A DNA stretch of 64,000 nt from Bifidobacterium scardovii JCM 12489 = DSM 13734 (GTDB taxonomy: Bacteria; Actinomycetota; Actinomycetes; Actinomycetales; Bifidobacteriaceae). The first letter of the stretch is position 1. The number at the start of each line of letters is the position of its first letter. The DNA lies in contig NZ_AP012331.1 of assembly GCF_001042635.1 (NCBI RefSeq), positions 2,666,001-2,730,000 of the forward strand, in the 5' to 3' direction. A program made the position numbers and the translations under genes. Shown here in pieces: positions 8,157 through 16,922 of the stretch. Below the pieces are notes generated by a model, which saw nothing but the letters and a program-made list of their open reading frames with translations, made no database searches and was not told where the DNA came from.

Positions 8157-9065
8157 TCAAGCGGTGGGGAACGTGTTGCGGAATTCCTCCGGGGTGCGTC
8201 CCTCGAGTCTCGCCTGGCGTCGTTTGGTGTTCCAGTGGACGATGTACGCGTCCAGCCCGGTCCTGAATTCCTCGAAGGAGGCGAACTCGCGCCCGATGCA
8301 GAACTCGTCCTTGAGGTGGCCGAACACCTGCTCGGTCGCGGCGTTGTCCAGGCAGTTGCCCTTGCGGCTCATCGACTGGCGGATGCCCAGTTCCTCCAGG
8401 CGGGCCCGCCACCAGGAGTGCTGGTACTGCCAGCCCATGTCCGAGTGCAGGATCGGGGACACGCCTTCGGGAAGACGGGTCTCGAGCATGGCCAGCATGC
8501 GCTTCTGCTGGGCCAGATCGGGATGACGGCTCACGTCCCAGGCGACGATCTCCTTCGAGCCCATGTCGTACACGGGCGCGAGGTACGCCTTGCCGCCGGC
8601 GACCCTGAACTCGGTGACGTCCGTGCCCAGCTTCACCCACGGGGCGTCGGCCGCGAAGTCGCGTTCCAGCAGGTTCGGCGGCTTCGCGCCCGCCTCGCCC
8701 CGATAGGAGCTGTACCCGCGGTGGGGGTTCGGCCGGCGTATGACGCACTCCAGGCCCATGCGGCGCATGACCTTGAGCACGCTCTTGGAGCTCACCGTCA
8801 CGCCGAACTCGTTCACGAGGCACATGCGCACCTGCCGGTGCCCGCACCCGTTGGGCGTGCGGTGGAACACCTCATCGACCAACGGCTCGATGTCGGGCCT
8901 GGTGACCCGCTCGGGATGGGACCGGTGGTAGTAGTACGTGCTCCTCGCCAGTCCCGCGGCCCTCAGCAGGAGCGGAAGCGGATGGCCAAGCCCCGCCAGC
9001 GCCGAAACGATCACCGTTTTCTCCCGGTTGGTGATCTCGAGGCCGGCAGGGCCAATGCTTTTTCC
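8157..9065 (-). CDS. IS3 transposase OrfB (DDE integrase domain), made by -1 frameshifting
   Basis: This frame lies -1 to OrfA and joins it at an A-run (CTGGAAAAAGC, 9059-9063), the usual site of programmed frameshifting in IS3 elements. Catalytic triad residues are visible in GTDVTEF (D), HSDMGWQYQ (D) and NAATEQVFGHLKDE (E), within an rve integrase fold preceded by the HTH_21 segment SHPERVTRPDIEPLVDEVF. The C-terminus YIVHWNTKRRQARLEGRTP is typical. The frame stays open further upstream but without family-like sequence, so the product is probably only made as the OrfAB fusion. Confidence 0.9.
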   Translation of the reverse strand, partial: GKSIGPAGLEITNREKTVIVSALAGLGHPLPLLLRAAGLARSTYYYHRSHPERVTRPDIEPLVDEVFHRTPNGCGHRQVRMCLVNEFGVTVSSKSVLKVMRRMGLECVIRRPNPHRGYSSYRGEAGAKPPNLLERDFAADAPWVKLGTDVTEFRVAGGKAYLAPVYDMGSKEIVAWDVSRHPDLAQQKRMLAMLETRLPEGVSPILHSDMGWQYQHSWWRARLEELGIRQSMSRKGNCLDNAATEQVFGHLKDEFCIGREFASFEEFRTGLDAYIVHWNTKRRQARLEGRTPEEFRNTFPTA

Positions 9066-9526
9066 AGGTATGCGACCCTCGCCCGCAAGAACTCGTTCTC
9101 CTCCCGCAACGCCCCCTCGGGCGTCGGATCCGGCTCCGGCCTCGGCCCCGATCCCCTGGGCCTGCCCCTGCGTCCCGGTCTGAGCGCCTCGGCCCCGCCG
9201 GCCCGGTACGCACGACACCAGGCCTCCAACGTCGTGACGCACGCGATCGCGTACCGCTCCATCACCACGGACTTCGCCACTCCCCGGTCCACGTGATCGC
9301 GCGCGGCCGCGACCTTCGTGTCCCAGTCATAGCTCCTGTTGCCCCCGCGTTTCGCCATAAGCGCCTCCCGTCCGCCGACCCGATACGCCAGCGACCATTT
9401 CTTCGCGGTCATCACCGGCATGCCAACCCGACGCGCCGCGGCCTTGTAACCCAACCCCTCACCAAACAGGGCGGCCACCGAACACCTGAAAGCATCATCA
9501 TACCGACGCCTGCGATCTGCACACAC
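9011..9526 (-). CDS. IS3 transposase OrfA (helix-turn-helix)
   Basis: About 171 aa from the GTG at 9526, which follows GGAGG. Two helix-turn-helix blocks bind the ends of the element: GLGYKAAARRVGMPVMTAKK and KSVVMERYAIACVTTLEAWC. A short leucine-zipper-like tail ENEFLRARVAYLEKALAL precedes the stop. The product regulates transposition alone and supplies DNA binding in the OrfAB fusion. A TTG at 9544 in the same frame is another possible start. Confidence 0.85.
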   Translation of the reverse strand: MCADRRRRYDDAFRCSVAALFGEGLGYKAAARRVGMPVMTAKKWSLAYRVGGREALMAKRGGNRSYDWDTKVAAARDHVDRGVAKSVVMERYAIACVTTLEAWCRAYRAGGAEALRPGRRGRPRGSGPRPEPDPTPEGALREENEFLRARVAYLEKALALPASRSPTGRKR

Positions 9527-9640
9527 AGAAAACCACACCTCCAATCATCAAACATGAATTACTCCAGTCCAACAATCAGGGTGCAGTTCAGAGAGGGGAG
9601 CCAGAATCAACGATGCATTAACGATGCGGGATACCGGGCA

Positions 9641-12600
9641 TCAGCCCAGCAGCGAGAGCAGATCCTCCTTGGTGAGGGACGCGATGGAATGGCCGGTTGA
9701 CGACGATGCGGCGTCCACGAAGCGGGTGGCGAGATCGGTTTTGGTGCGCTGCAGGTTGAGGATGCGCTCCTCGATCGTGTCCTTGGCGACGATCTGGTAC
9801 ACGTTCACGTCCTGGGTCTGGCCGATGCGGTGCGCACGGTCGGTGGCCTGGTCCTGCGCCGCCGCGTTCCACCACGGATCGGCGTGGACGACCACGCATG
9901 CGCCCGTCAGGTTGAGCCCCGTATTGCCCGCCTTGAGCGATATGAGGAACACCGGCGTGGCATCCGCGTTGAACCGGTCGACGAGTTCAAGCCGACGCTT
10001 CTTCGGCGTGGTGCCGGTGATCATGTCGTAGGCGACGCCGTTCGCGCGCAGACGTTCGGCGATCAGATCCAGATAGCTGGTGAACTGCGAGAAGATGAGC
10101 ATCTTGCGCCCGGCGTCCCGGCAGGAATCGACCAGTTCAGCGATGGCGTCGAGCTTGGCCGACGGCATCTTCGCCACGCCGGGTTTCCCGACTCCGCGAC
10201 CAGCCGCGTCACGCCCGGCATGCGCCGCAACGCCATCGCCGGCTCCCCCGCGCGCGGCGGCTGAGCCGCCCGCCTCCCCCGCGTTCTCGTACAGCAGCCT
10301 CGGGTCGCAGCAGACCTGCCGCAGACGCATGAGCTGGGCGAGCACCTGGATCTTGCCCGTGTTGAAGTCGACGTCCTTGGTCTTGTTGAGCGTGGCGCGC
10401 AGCTGCTGCTCGAGCGCGGCGTACAGCTTGCGCTGCTCGCCCTCCAGCTGCACGGTGATGACGTTCTCGATCTTGTCGGGCAGATCCTTGAGCACCTGGG
10501 ACTTGAGCCGGCGCAGGATGAACGGCCCGACGAAGGCCTGCAGCTTGGCCTGCGCCGCCTCGTCGCCGCTGAGGACCGGCATCTCGAAACGCTCGCGGAA
10601 GTGCGTGTAGCTGCCCAGGATGCCGGGCATGAGAAAGTCGAAGATGCTCCACAGCTCGCTGAGACGGTTCTCGATCGGCGTGCCGGTGAGCGCGAAGCGG
10701 TGCCTGGCGTTCACCGCGCGCACCGCCTTCGCCGACTTGGTGGCGGCGTTCTTGATGTACTGGGCCTCGTCCAACGCCATGCAATAGCAGGTGACGCCCT
10801 CATAGTCGGCGATGTCGCGGCGCAGCAGGTCGTAGGACGTGACCAGTATGTCCGGAACGGGGTCGCGGTCCTCCACCGACGCGGTCGACGCTCCCTGCCA
10901 CCCATCGTCAGTCTCGGAGCCGGGGCTGGCGCTACCGTCACCGCTACCGTCACCGGACCCATCGACGCACGCACGGCGCGCCCCGTCCAGTATGGCCCGG
11001 CGCGAGGCCTTCGACCCGGCCACGACGGCGACCGTGAGTTCGGGCGTGAACTTGGCGGCCTCCGCGGCCCAGTTGTACACCAGCGACGCCGGGCACACGA
11101 TCAGGCTCGGCCCGACGCGCCGGGCCTCGTCGCGCCGCGACAGCAGGTAGGAGAGCAGCTGCACGGTTTTGCCCAGGCCCATCTCGTCGGCGAGGATGCC
11201 GCCGAAGCCCTTGTCGCTCACCGCGTTGAGCCATCGGAACCCTTCGGCCTGATACGGGCGCAGCACGCCGGCAAGCGCGCCCGGCACCCGGTAGCGGGCC
11301 GGGTCGATCACGCGCAGATCGTCGAGATACCCGGTGAAGCTGGCATCCTTATCGGCCGCGCCGACCTGATGGTCCAGATAGTAGGCCTCGAAGGCCGGCA
11401 CGGTGACCGGCCCGGATTCGAAGGCGTTGGCGCGCAGCCCCAGATCGTTCGCGATGTCGTCCACCGCGGTGGCGTCGACGGTGCGCAGATCCACGAACGA
11501 ACCGTTGCGCAGCCGGTGGAAACGCCGGCGCTTGCGGTAGCTGGCCAGCAGCGCGGCCACATCCGCCGGGTCGATCTCGTCGGCGATCGGCGATATCTCG
11601 ACCAGCCCGGATCTGACCGACAGGCCGACCCTGATGGTCGGTTTCGGCATGGCGCTCAACCCGTCGAAGGCCGGCGTGGAGAACACGTCGCCGATGCCGC
11701 GGAACACCGGCAGGCCCTCGGTCAGCAGACGGTAGATCGCCTCGTCGTCGGATTCGGGAATGCGCGCCGTTTCGCTGGACGGCCTAGGGAAATAGTGCAG
11801 CACGGCCTCCACGGCCAGCCGCTCCGCGCCCGCGTCGCGGCGAACGCCGCCGTTCGCGGCATCCGAACCGATGCCGTCGAACACATGGAACCGGGCGTCG
11901 CCGTACCTCGCCTGCACATCGCAGCTCACTCCCTCACGGTCGCGGTCGAGATAGATCTCGATGCGGCATGGCGCCTGCACCAGCCGGCGCAGCCGTTCCG
12001 GCAGCACGATGCCGAGACCGCCCCGGGACGGATCGCCCCCGGATTCCGGCGCGGCGCCGCCATCGTCCAGCAGCGGCAGGATGGTGCGCGCGAACGCGTC
12101 CACGTCGGCCGCGCTCAGAAACATCGACGCATGCTCGTCGTCCCCGCTCAGCAGGGTGATGAGCTCCCGGTTGGCGGCGAAGCCCGCGCCGCACCGGCGG
12201 ATCACGGCCGGAGCGGTGTTCGCGGCGGCCTGCGAGCGGACGCGCATCAGCATATCCCACGCGTCTTCGGCCTTGCCGTCGTTCGGAACGATGTTCCCGT
12301 GCGACGCGGAGCCCGCGGCGCCGGCAGCGCCCGCGGCACCCGACCGATCACGCCGGCCCGCCTCCAGCACCGCGGGGGACATCGGCCGGACGATCACGTA
12401 CGACGATCGCTGCCCGACGATGAACCGTTCGACGCACTGGGCATGGCTGATGACGTATCCGCTAGGTTCGCCGTCATCTCCAGATTCGCCGCCGGCCGGT
12501 TCCATCGCCAGCCCCAGCGCTGGGTCGCCCTCGACCACGCGCGACGGCGCCGTCTGCGCATAGTATCTGGAGGACGGCGCGTAGTCGACCGTCGCATCCG

Positions 12601-13630
12601 ATCCGACGTAGACGTCGAGCAGATCGGCTATCTCATTGTCCGACAACCGCATTTCCGCAGCATCGGCCTTGCGCCGGTACAGGTAGGAATCGGCGTAGTC
12701 GTCGTTGATGCTGCTACGGATCGCGTCCGCGCGGTCCAGCACGCCGATCAGCGCCCGCGAGCGCGGGTCGAAGGCGTCGCGCGTGTGGATGAACGCGAGT
12801 TTCTTGCCGTAGGAGACGAACTCCTGATGCCGCACGGCCTGCAGCAGGGCGTGGATGTCCTTGACCACATAGGCGATGGACCGCGACGGCACCTGAATGC
12901 GCAGTCTGACGAAACAGCCCGTGTCGCGGCATTCCACGGTCGGACGCAGCGTGACGCTGCCGATCGGCATGTGACGCACCGCCTGCATGCCGCCGGCCGC
13001 GCCACCGGCGGTGCCGCCGGCGTCGGCGATGCTGCCGATCTCCTTGAGCAGACCGAGCTGGCGGTCCTTCTCCTGCTGCCGCAGGTCGGCTTCGCGCCGC
13101 TGCATGAACGCCGCAAGCGCACGCGACGTGCGCCGGGCGGATTGGCGCGACGGCGCGCGGCCGGCGCCCGAAGCGCCTGACGCCACGCGCTGGAAGTCGT
13201 CCGGCCGCTCGTCGTAGTCCATGATGAGGGCGACAACATGCTTGCACACGCCGCGGAACCGGCCGTATGCGGGGCAGGTGCAGGACGAGTCCGCGATGTC
13301 GCCCGCGTCCTCGTCCACCTCGACCGAGACGCGGTAGTCGTCGGCGTACTGGTCGGCGCTGGTGACGAGCGCGCCAAGGCTGACGCCGGCATCGGTGACG
13401 GCATAGGTGCAGTCGTGCATGCGCCCGGAGGAGAGCACGTCGTGCGCGCGGTAGTAGGCGCTGCCGCTGCGGCGCTTGAGCACGTCGTCGTCGACGAGCT
13501 GCGTGCGCCCGTACGCCCCGTAGGTGCGGCCGAAGTCGTCGTCATCGCAGGAATCGCCGGAACGCCCGCCGAAATCACGGTATCCGCCGGTTCCGGAGCG
13601 CGATCCGTATACGGCCGCATGCCAATCCAT
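9641..13630 (-). CDS. SWIM zinc-finger SNF2-family helicase
   Basis: 1,329 aa. A SWIM zinc finger (SCTCPAYGRFRGVCKH, about residues 117-132) is followed by a bacterial SNF2-associated region. The two-lobed ATPase has Walker A DEMGLGKT near 820, the DEAQ box in MALDEAQYIKNAA near 955, LTGTPIENRLSELWS, and the C-lobe KMLIFSQFTSYLDLI through TDRAHRIGQTQDVNVYQ. Such proteins translocate on DNA and remodel protein-DNA complexes; the cellular role of the SWIM-SNF2 type is not established. The start is supported by AAGGGCGGTGG upstream of MDWHAAVYG. It is last in a leftward run after telA, 201 bp away, so co-transcription is possible but not shown. Confidence 0.92.
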   Translation of the reverse strand: MDWHAAVYGSRSGTGGYRDFGGRSGDSCDDDDFGRTYGAYGRTQLVDDDVLKRRSGSAYYRAHDVLSSGRMHDCTYAVTDAGVSLGALVTSADQYADDYRVSVEVDEDAGDIADSSCTCPAYGRFRGVCKHVVALIMDYDERPDDFQRVASGASGAGRAPSRQSARRTSRALAAFMQRREADLRQQEKDRQLGLLKEIGSIADAGGTAGGAAGGMQAVRHMPIGSVTLRPTVECRDTGCFVRLRIQVPSRSIAYVVKDIHALLQAVRHQEFVSYGKKLAFIHTRDAFDPRSRALIGVLDRADAIRSSINDDYADSYLYRRKADAAEMRLSDNEIADLLDVYVGSDATVDYAPSSRYYAQTAPSRVVEGDPALGLAMEPAGGESGDDGEPSGYVISHAQCVERFIVGQRSSYVIVRPMSPAVLEAGRRDRSGAAGAAGAAGSASHGNIVPNDGKAEDAWDMLMRVRSQAAANTAPAVIRRCGAGFAANRELITLLSGDDEHASMFLSAADVDAFARTILPLLDDGGAAPESGGDPSRGGLGIVLPERLRRLVQAPCRIEIYLDRDREGVSCDVQARYGDARFHVFDGIGSDAANGGVRRDAGAERLAVEAVLHYFPRPSSETARIPESDDEAIYRLLTEGLPVFRGIGDVFSTPAFDGLSAMPKPTIRVGLSVRSGLVEISPIADEIDPADVAALLASYRKRRRFHRLRNGSFVDLRTVDATAVDDIANDLGLRANAFESGPVTVPAFEAYYLDHQVGAADKDASFTGYLDDLRVIDPARYRVPGALAGVLRPYQAEGFRWLNAVSDKGFGGILADEMGLGKTVQLLSYLLSRRDEARRVGPSLIVCPASLVYNWAAEAAKFTPELTVAVVAGSKASRRAILDGARRACVDGSGDGSGDGSASPGSETDDGWQGASTASVEDRDPVPDILVTSYDLLRRDIADYEGVTCYCMALDEAQYIKNAATKSAKAVRAVNARHRFALTGTPIENRLSELWSIFDFLMPGILGSYTHFRERFEMPVLSGDEAAQAKLQAFVGPFILRRLKSQVLKDLPDKIENVITVQLEGEQRKLYAALEQQLRATLNKTKDVDFNTGKIQVLAQLMRLRQVCCDPRLLYENAGEAGGSAAARGGAGDGVAAHAGRDAAGRGVGKPGVAKMPSAKLDAIAELVDSCRDAGRKMLIFSQFTSYLDLIAERLRANGVAYDMITGTTPKKRRLELVDRFNADATPVFLISLKAGNTGLNLTGACVVVHADPWWNAAAQDQATDRAHRIGQTQDVNVYQIVAKDTIEERILNLQRTKTDLATRFVDAASSSTGHSIASLTKEDLLSLLG

Positions 13631-13831
13631 CGTCCACCGCCCTTCGCCGCAAAGCCTGCCCTGACCCGCCATCCTACGCCGGTATCCGGCCCGATACGGC
13701 ATTCCGACCGTACCATGCGCGAGGACGCGACGGCGACAGGGCCGCAACGGACGTGGCCCGCGGCGAAGCCGGCCCGACTGAGCCGGCGAGATGGCACCGG
13801 CCCGGCGCAACCGGCCCACGGCGAAGCCGGC

Positions 13832-15004
13832 TCAGCGCAGCTGCTGGGCGTTGTCGAGCAGCGCCGCCTTGAGATCGGATTCGATCTGGCGCATCTTGGT
13901 TTCGGCGGCGGCCCGGTTGGCCTTGCCCTGCTGCTGGATCTGCACGGTCTCCTTGAGCGTGGCGATCAGCTCGCTGTTGACGCGCTCAAGCGTCTCCGTG
14001 TCGATGACCGAACGCTGGTTGGCGCGTTCCGCGTCAACCGCGCCCTGATGGAGCGTGCGCGCGTTCTGCTGCAGCATCTTGTTGGTCACGTCGTCGGCCT
14101 GCTTCTGCAGGTCGAGCGCCTTGCGTTGGTTTTCCAAGCCGAGCGCGATCACCATCTGCGACTTCCAGACCGGAATCGTCGTGGAGATCGTCGTGTCGAT
14201 CTTGTCGACGACGGTCTGGTCGGCGTTCTGGATGATCTTGATCTGCGGGGCGGTCTGCAGGGTCACGACCGACACCCGGTCGAGGTCGTCGAGCCGCTTG
14301 GCGAACCGGTCGAGCCTGGACTTGAAGTCGGTGAGCACCTGCGCCTGCATCGGGTCGCCCGACTCCTGCGCCTGAGCCTCGAGCTTGGGCAGCTGTTCGG
14401 CGTTGAAGTCGCGCAGCGCGCTCTTGCCGGCGAGCACGTACGTCTTCAGCTGCCGGTACTGCTCGGCGTTCTGCGCGTACATCGTGTCGTACATCGCGAT
14501 GTCCGCGACCAGCTGGGTCTGCTGGCGCTCCAGATTGGAGACGATCTCGTCGATCTGCGACGACACCTTCTGGTAGCGCCGGCGCAGCCGGTCCACGCCG
14601 CCGAGCAGCGAACCGAGGATCGGCACATTGCTGACCGCGCCGAGTTCGGCCTTGTCGACCGTGGTGAGCAGCTCCTGCAGCAGGTCGCCGGCCTGCCCGG
14701 CGTCCTTGGAGCGAACCTTCGCGAGGATGTCGTCGGCGAAACTCGACGTCGCGCGCTGGGCGTCCTTCGCGTAGGAGGATTCGATGCCCTGCTTGGTGAA
14801 GTCGATCGCGTCAGCGATCTGCGCGATGCGATCGCGGTCGGCCTGCGGCAGCCGCGCGATCTGGTCGTCGAGGTCGGTGGCCGGCGTCAGCGCGCCGTGC
14901 GCCGCGTCGAGCACTGATCCGTCGCCCGCGGAAATGCCCGCCGCCCCGTTGCCGTTGGCGGCCGCGGCGCCGGTCAGGTCGGCCAGGGAGATGTCCTGTA
15001 CCAT
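13832..15004 (-). CDS. TelA/toxic-anion-resistance family protein
   Basis: 390 aa, helical throughout with no membrane segment. It has the TelA (PF05816) features: LGAVSNVPILGSLLGGVDRL, RYQKVSSQIDEIVSNLE, MYAQNAEQYRQLKTYVLAGK and VVTLQTAPQIKIIQNADQT. TelA/KlaA/YceG-type proteins are linked to tellurite resistance on plasmids but are common on chromosomes with uncertain roles in envelope stress. AAAGGA lies upstream of the ATG. It follows the solute-binding protein gene by 41 bp and belongs to the operon with XpaC and the vWA lipoprotein, which points to a shared envelope function rather than to tellurite as such. Confidence 0.87.
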   Translation of the reverse strand: MVQDISLADLTGAAAANGNGAAGISAGDGSVLDAAHGALTPATDLDDQIARLPQADRDRIAQIADAIDFTKQGIESSYAKDAQRATSSFADDILAKVRSKDAGQAGDLLQELLTTVDKAELGAVSNVPILGSLLGGVDRLRRRYQKVSSQIDEIVSNLERQQTQLVADIAMYDTMYAQNAEQYRQLKTYVLAGKSALRDFNAEQLPKLEAQAQESGDPMQAQVLTDFKSRLDRFAKRLDDLDRVSVVTLQTAPQIKIIQNADQTVVDKIDTTISTTIPVWKSQMVIALGLENQRKALDLQKQADDVTNKMLQQNARTLHQGAVDAERANQRSVIDTETLERVNSELIATLKETVQIQQQGKANRAAAETKMRQIESDLKAALLDNAQQLR

Positions 15005-15045
15005 GTCATGGTCCTTTCGATAGGGTTGCGATTCGTTGGTGAAGG

Positions 15046-16137
15046 TCAGTGCGACAGGGCGCCGATCAGCGCCTGCATCGCGTCGTTGTTGGGCAGTTCG
15101 CTCACCGCGCCGATCTGGTCGAGCGTGCCGGGCACCTTGAAGCGGCTGATCGACGAGGTGCCGGTGAAATTCGCGGCGCGGAAGCCGTGGCGCTCCCACG
15201 CGAGCCGCTGCACGTCGTCGCTCGTCAGCAGGCGCAGCACGGCCTCGCCGTTGGCGCTCAGCGGGATGAACACATGCGTTGACCACACGGTCGGCGTCGG
15301 GTAGACGATCACCACATCGTCCTTGACCTGGTCCCAGGCGGTGGGGTTGTTGACGGCCAGATCGAGGATCTGGCTCTCGTAGCCGACCATCATCGGCTTG
15401 GAGCCGACGCCGAGGTTGAGGAACTGGTTGAACGAGTCCTCGGAGCTGGTCTCCATCCAGCCGGATTTGGAGAAGATCGCGGCGATGCTGGCGGCGTCGC
15501 GGGCCACGGACTCCGCGGTCGCCGGCTGCCCGCCGTTGAGCACGTTGGCGATGAGCGCCGCGTACTCGTTGCCGGAATTCGACTTGACCGGATCGGTCGA
15601 GTCGATGCGGAACTGGCCGTAACCGCTCGCCCATCCGACATCGGCCCAGGTCTTGTCGGCGACCATCGCGCCGATGGCCTTGGCCATGTCCATCGTGTAC
15701 ACGCCGCCGTCGGACCGGCTCATAATGCCGCTGCCGACCAGCGCGTCCGCGACCTGCCGGTGCGTGTAGACCACGATCGGCGAGTTGAAGACGATGTCGC
15801 CGGCCGAGGTGTCCACGCCCTTGGCCTTGCCGTATTCGACGGCCGCGCGCGAGGAGGGGAACAGGTAGTCCATGCCCTTGCGGTCGGCGTCCATCATCGC
15901 GAGCGAGCCGGCTTTGCGGTAGTCGAGCCGCAGGCCTTGCCGTTCGGCGAGTTTTCGGAACTCGGCGTCGTCGAACAGGCTGATCTTCTCGCCGCCGAGA
16001 TAGCCGTTGACCTGCGTGAGCTCGACCGGCTTCGCGGGTTCGGGCTGCGCCTGGCGCCATACGGCGATGCCGCCGAACACGAGGAACACGGCCAGCAGGG
16101 CCACCAGGCCCGCGACCTTCGCCTTGGTCAGTTTCAT
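15046..16137 (-). CDS. membrane-anchored solute-binding-protein-like protein
   Basis: 363 aa. An N-terminal signal-anchor (KVAGLVALLAVFLVFGGIAV) is followed by an extracellular domain with the type 2 periplasmic-binding look: DAEFRKLAERQGLRLDY, GDIVFNSPIVVYTH, VGWASGYGQFRIDSTDP and VVIVYPTPTVWSTHVFIPL. It lacks a lipobox, unlike the vWA gene product of the same operon, and no ABC permease is nearby, so it is unlikely to be a transporter subunit. The start overlaps the stop of the XpaC gene by 4 bp (ATGA). It probably pairs with the similar binding domain of the vWA lipoprotein. Confidence 0.75.
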   Translation of the reverse strand: MKLTKAKVAGLVALLAVFLVFGGIAVWRQAQPEPAKPVELTQVNGYLGGEKISLFDDAEFRKLAERQGLRLDYRKAGSLAMMDADRKGMDYLFPSSRAAVEYGKAKGVDTSAGDIVFNSPIVVYTHRQVADALVGSGIMSRSDGGVYTMDMAKAIGAMVADKTWADVGWASGYGQFRIDSTDPVKSNSGNEYAALIANVLNGGQPATAESVARDAASIAAIFSKSGWMETSSEDSFNQFLNLGVGSKPMMVGYESQILDLAVNNPTAWDQVKDDVVIVYPTPTVWSTHVFIPLSANGEAVLRLLTSDDVQRLAWERHGFRAANFTGTSSISRFKVPGTLDQIGAVSELPNNDAMQALIGALSH

Positions 16138-16922
16138 CGACGCGCTCCTTTCTGCGATGCGCCGGACGGCGATGACGGTTGGCGTGACGGTTGCCGTGGC
16201 GGAAGCGCGCCCGGCGCGTCTTCCCGCACCGCGGGCGGGGCGTCCGGGCCGTCGGCGGCATGGCCGCCCGCCTGATCGGCCTCGGCATCCGCAGCGCCGA
16301 CCGCCGGCTTATCCGGCATCACGTAACCGTCCATGCTCGCCAGCCGCACGATCGCCTCCGAATCGGCCGACAGGGCCAGCGTCTTCGCGGCGACCGCGCG
16401 CTGCAGCTCGCCGGCCGCCGTCATCTCCAGCGCCTGCAACGCCTCGATGGCCTCGTCGCGGGCCTTCGCGATCTGCGGGCCTACGCCGGAACGCTCCACA
16501 TCGAGATACCCCTTGAGCAGGCTTTCGGTCTGCGCGCCGTACACGTTGATGTAGTGGCGCAACGTCTGGTAGGCGTGCGGATCGGTGTTCACGTACCGGA
16601 TCAGCGCGTTCGTCGCCGCGATGAAGTCGGCTGCCTCCCCGTTGACCCGCCGATCGATGATCCGGCTCGACAGCTCGCCGATCGACGCGACGCGAGCGGT
16701 CGCCTCGTCGATGGCCCGAAGCGCGGCCTCGCCGTCCGGAACCAGTTCAGCGGCCATATCGCCGATCCTGCGGGGCCGTTCGGCGAGCGCCGACACCGCC
16801 ACATAGCCGAGAACCGCCACCACGGCGCCGACGCCCAGCCCCAGCAGACCGCCCTTGAGCAGCACGAAGGCGAGCGCGCCGAGCACCAGCCCGGCGACGA
16901 ACCCAAGCACTATGGGCAGCAT
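16134..16922 (-). CDS. XpaC-like (5-bromo-4-chloroindolyl phosphate hydrolysis) membrane protein
   Basis: 262 aa. Two close membrane segments at the N-terminus (VLGFVAGLVLGALAFVLL and LGLGVGAVVAVLGYVAV) precede a helical cytoplasmic domain containing LRHYINVYGAQTESLLKGYL, typical of XpaC proteins that accompany TelA. A Pro/Ala/Asp-rich tail closes it. The enzymatic name comes from a Bacillus colony phenotype; the true activity is unknown. Its ATG shares one base with the stop of the vWA gene, and its stop overlaps the next ATG, so all three are translationally coupled. Confidence 0.75.
   Translation of the reverse strand: MLPIVLGFVAGLVLGALAFVLLKGGLLGLGVGAVVAVLGYVAVSALAERPRRIGDMAAELVPDGEAALRAIDEATARVASIGELSSRIIDRRVNGEAADFIAATNALIRYVNTDPHAYQTLRHYINVYGAQTESLLKGYLDVERSGVGPQIAKARDEAIEALQALEMTAAGELQRAVAAKTLALSADSEAIVRLASMDGYVMPDKPAVGAADAEADQAGGHAADGPDAPPAVREDAPGALPPRQPSRQPSSPSGASQKGARR

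Larger units (their letters stand above)
8109..9590 (-). mobile_element. IS3-family insertion sequence, complete
   Basis: 1,482 bp. The ends are imperfect inverted repeats of about 23 bp, both beginning TGAACTG and sharing TTGTTGGA at the inner end. The element is flanked by a 3-bp duplication GAG (8106-8108 and 9591-9593). Removing it and one GAG restores a palindromic intergenic repeat seen intact elsewhere in the window. It encodes OrfA and OrfB in the usual IS3 arrangement, and neither frame is broken, so it may be active. Confidence 0.93.

Noticed and set aside
9066..9242. Independent upstream start for IS3 OrfB
   Set aside because: The 59 codons before the A-run are low-complexity shadow sequence of OrfA; the family uses frameshifting.
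10601..13180. 859-codon open frame on the plus strand opposite the SNF2 gene
   Set aside because: Its product is a string of His/Arg/Gln/Ala/Gly-rich sequence without any domain, as expected antisense to a GC-rich gene; the minus-strand frame has clear helicase motifs.
13631..13831. Small gene between telA and the SNF2 gene
   Set aside because: No frame has a ribosome site or protein-like composition; it only contains a loose GGCGAAGCCGGC repeat.
15005..16288. In-frame extension of TelA to more than 800 residues
   Set aside because: The extension is antiphase to the solute-binding gene and is Arg-rich nonsense; TelA has its own ribosome site at 15004.
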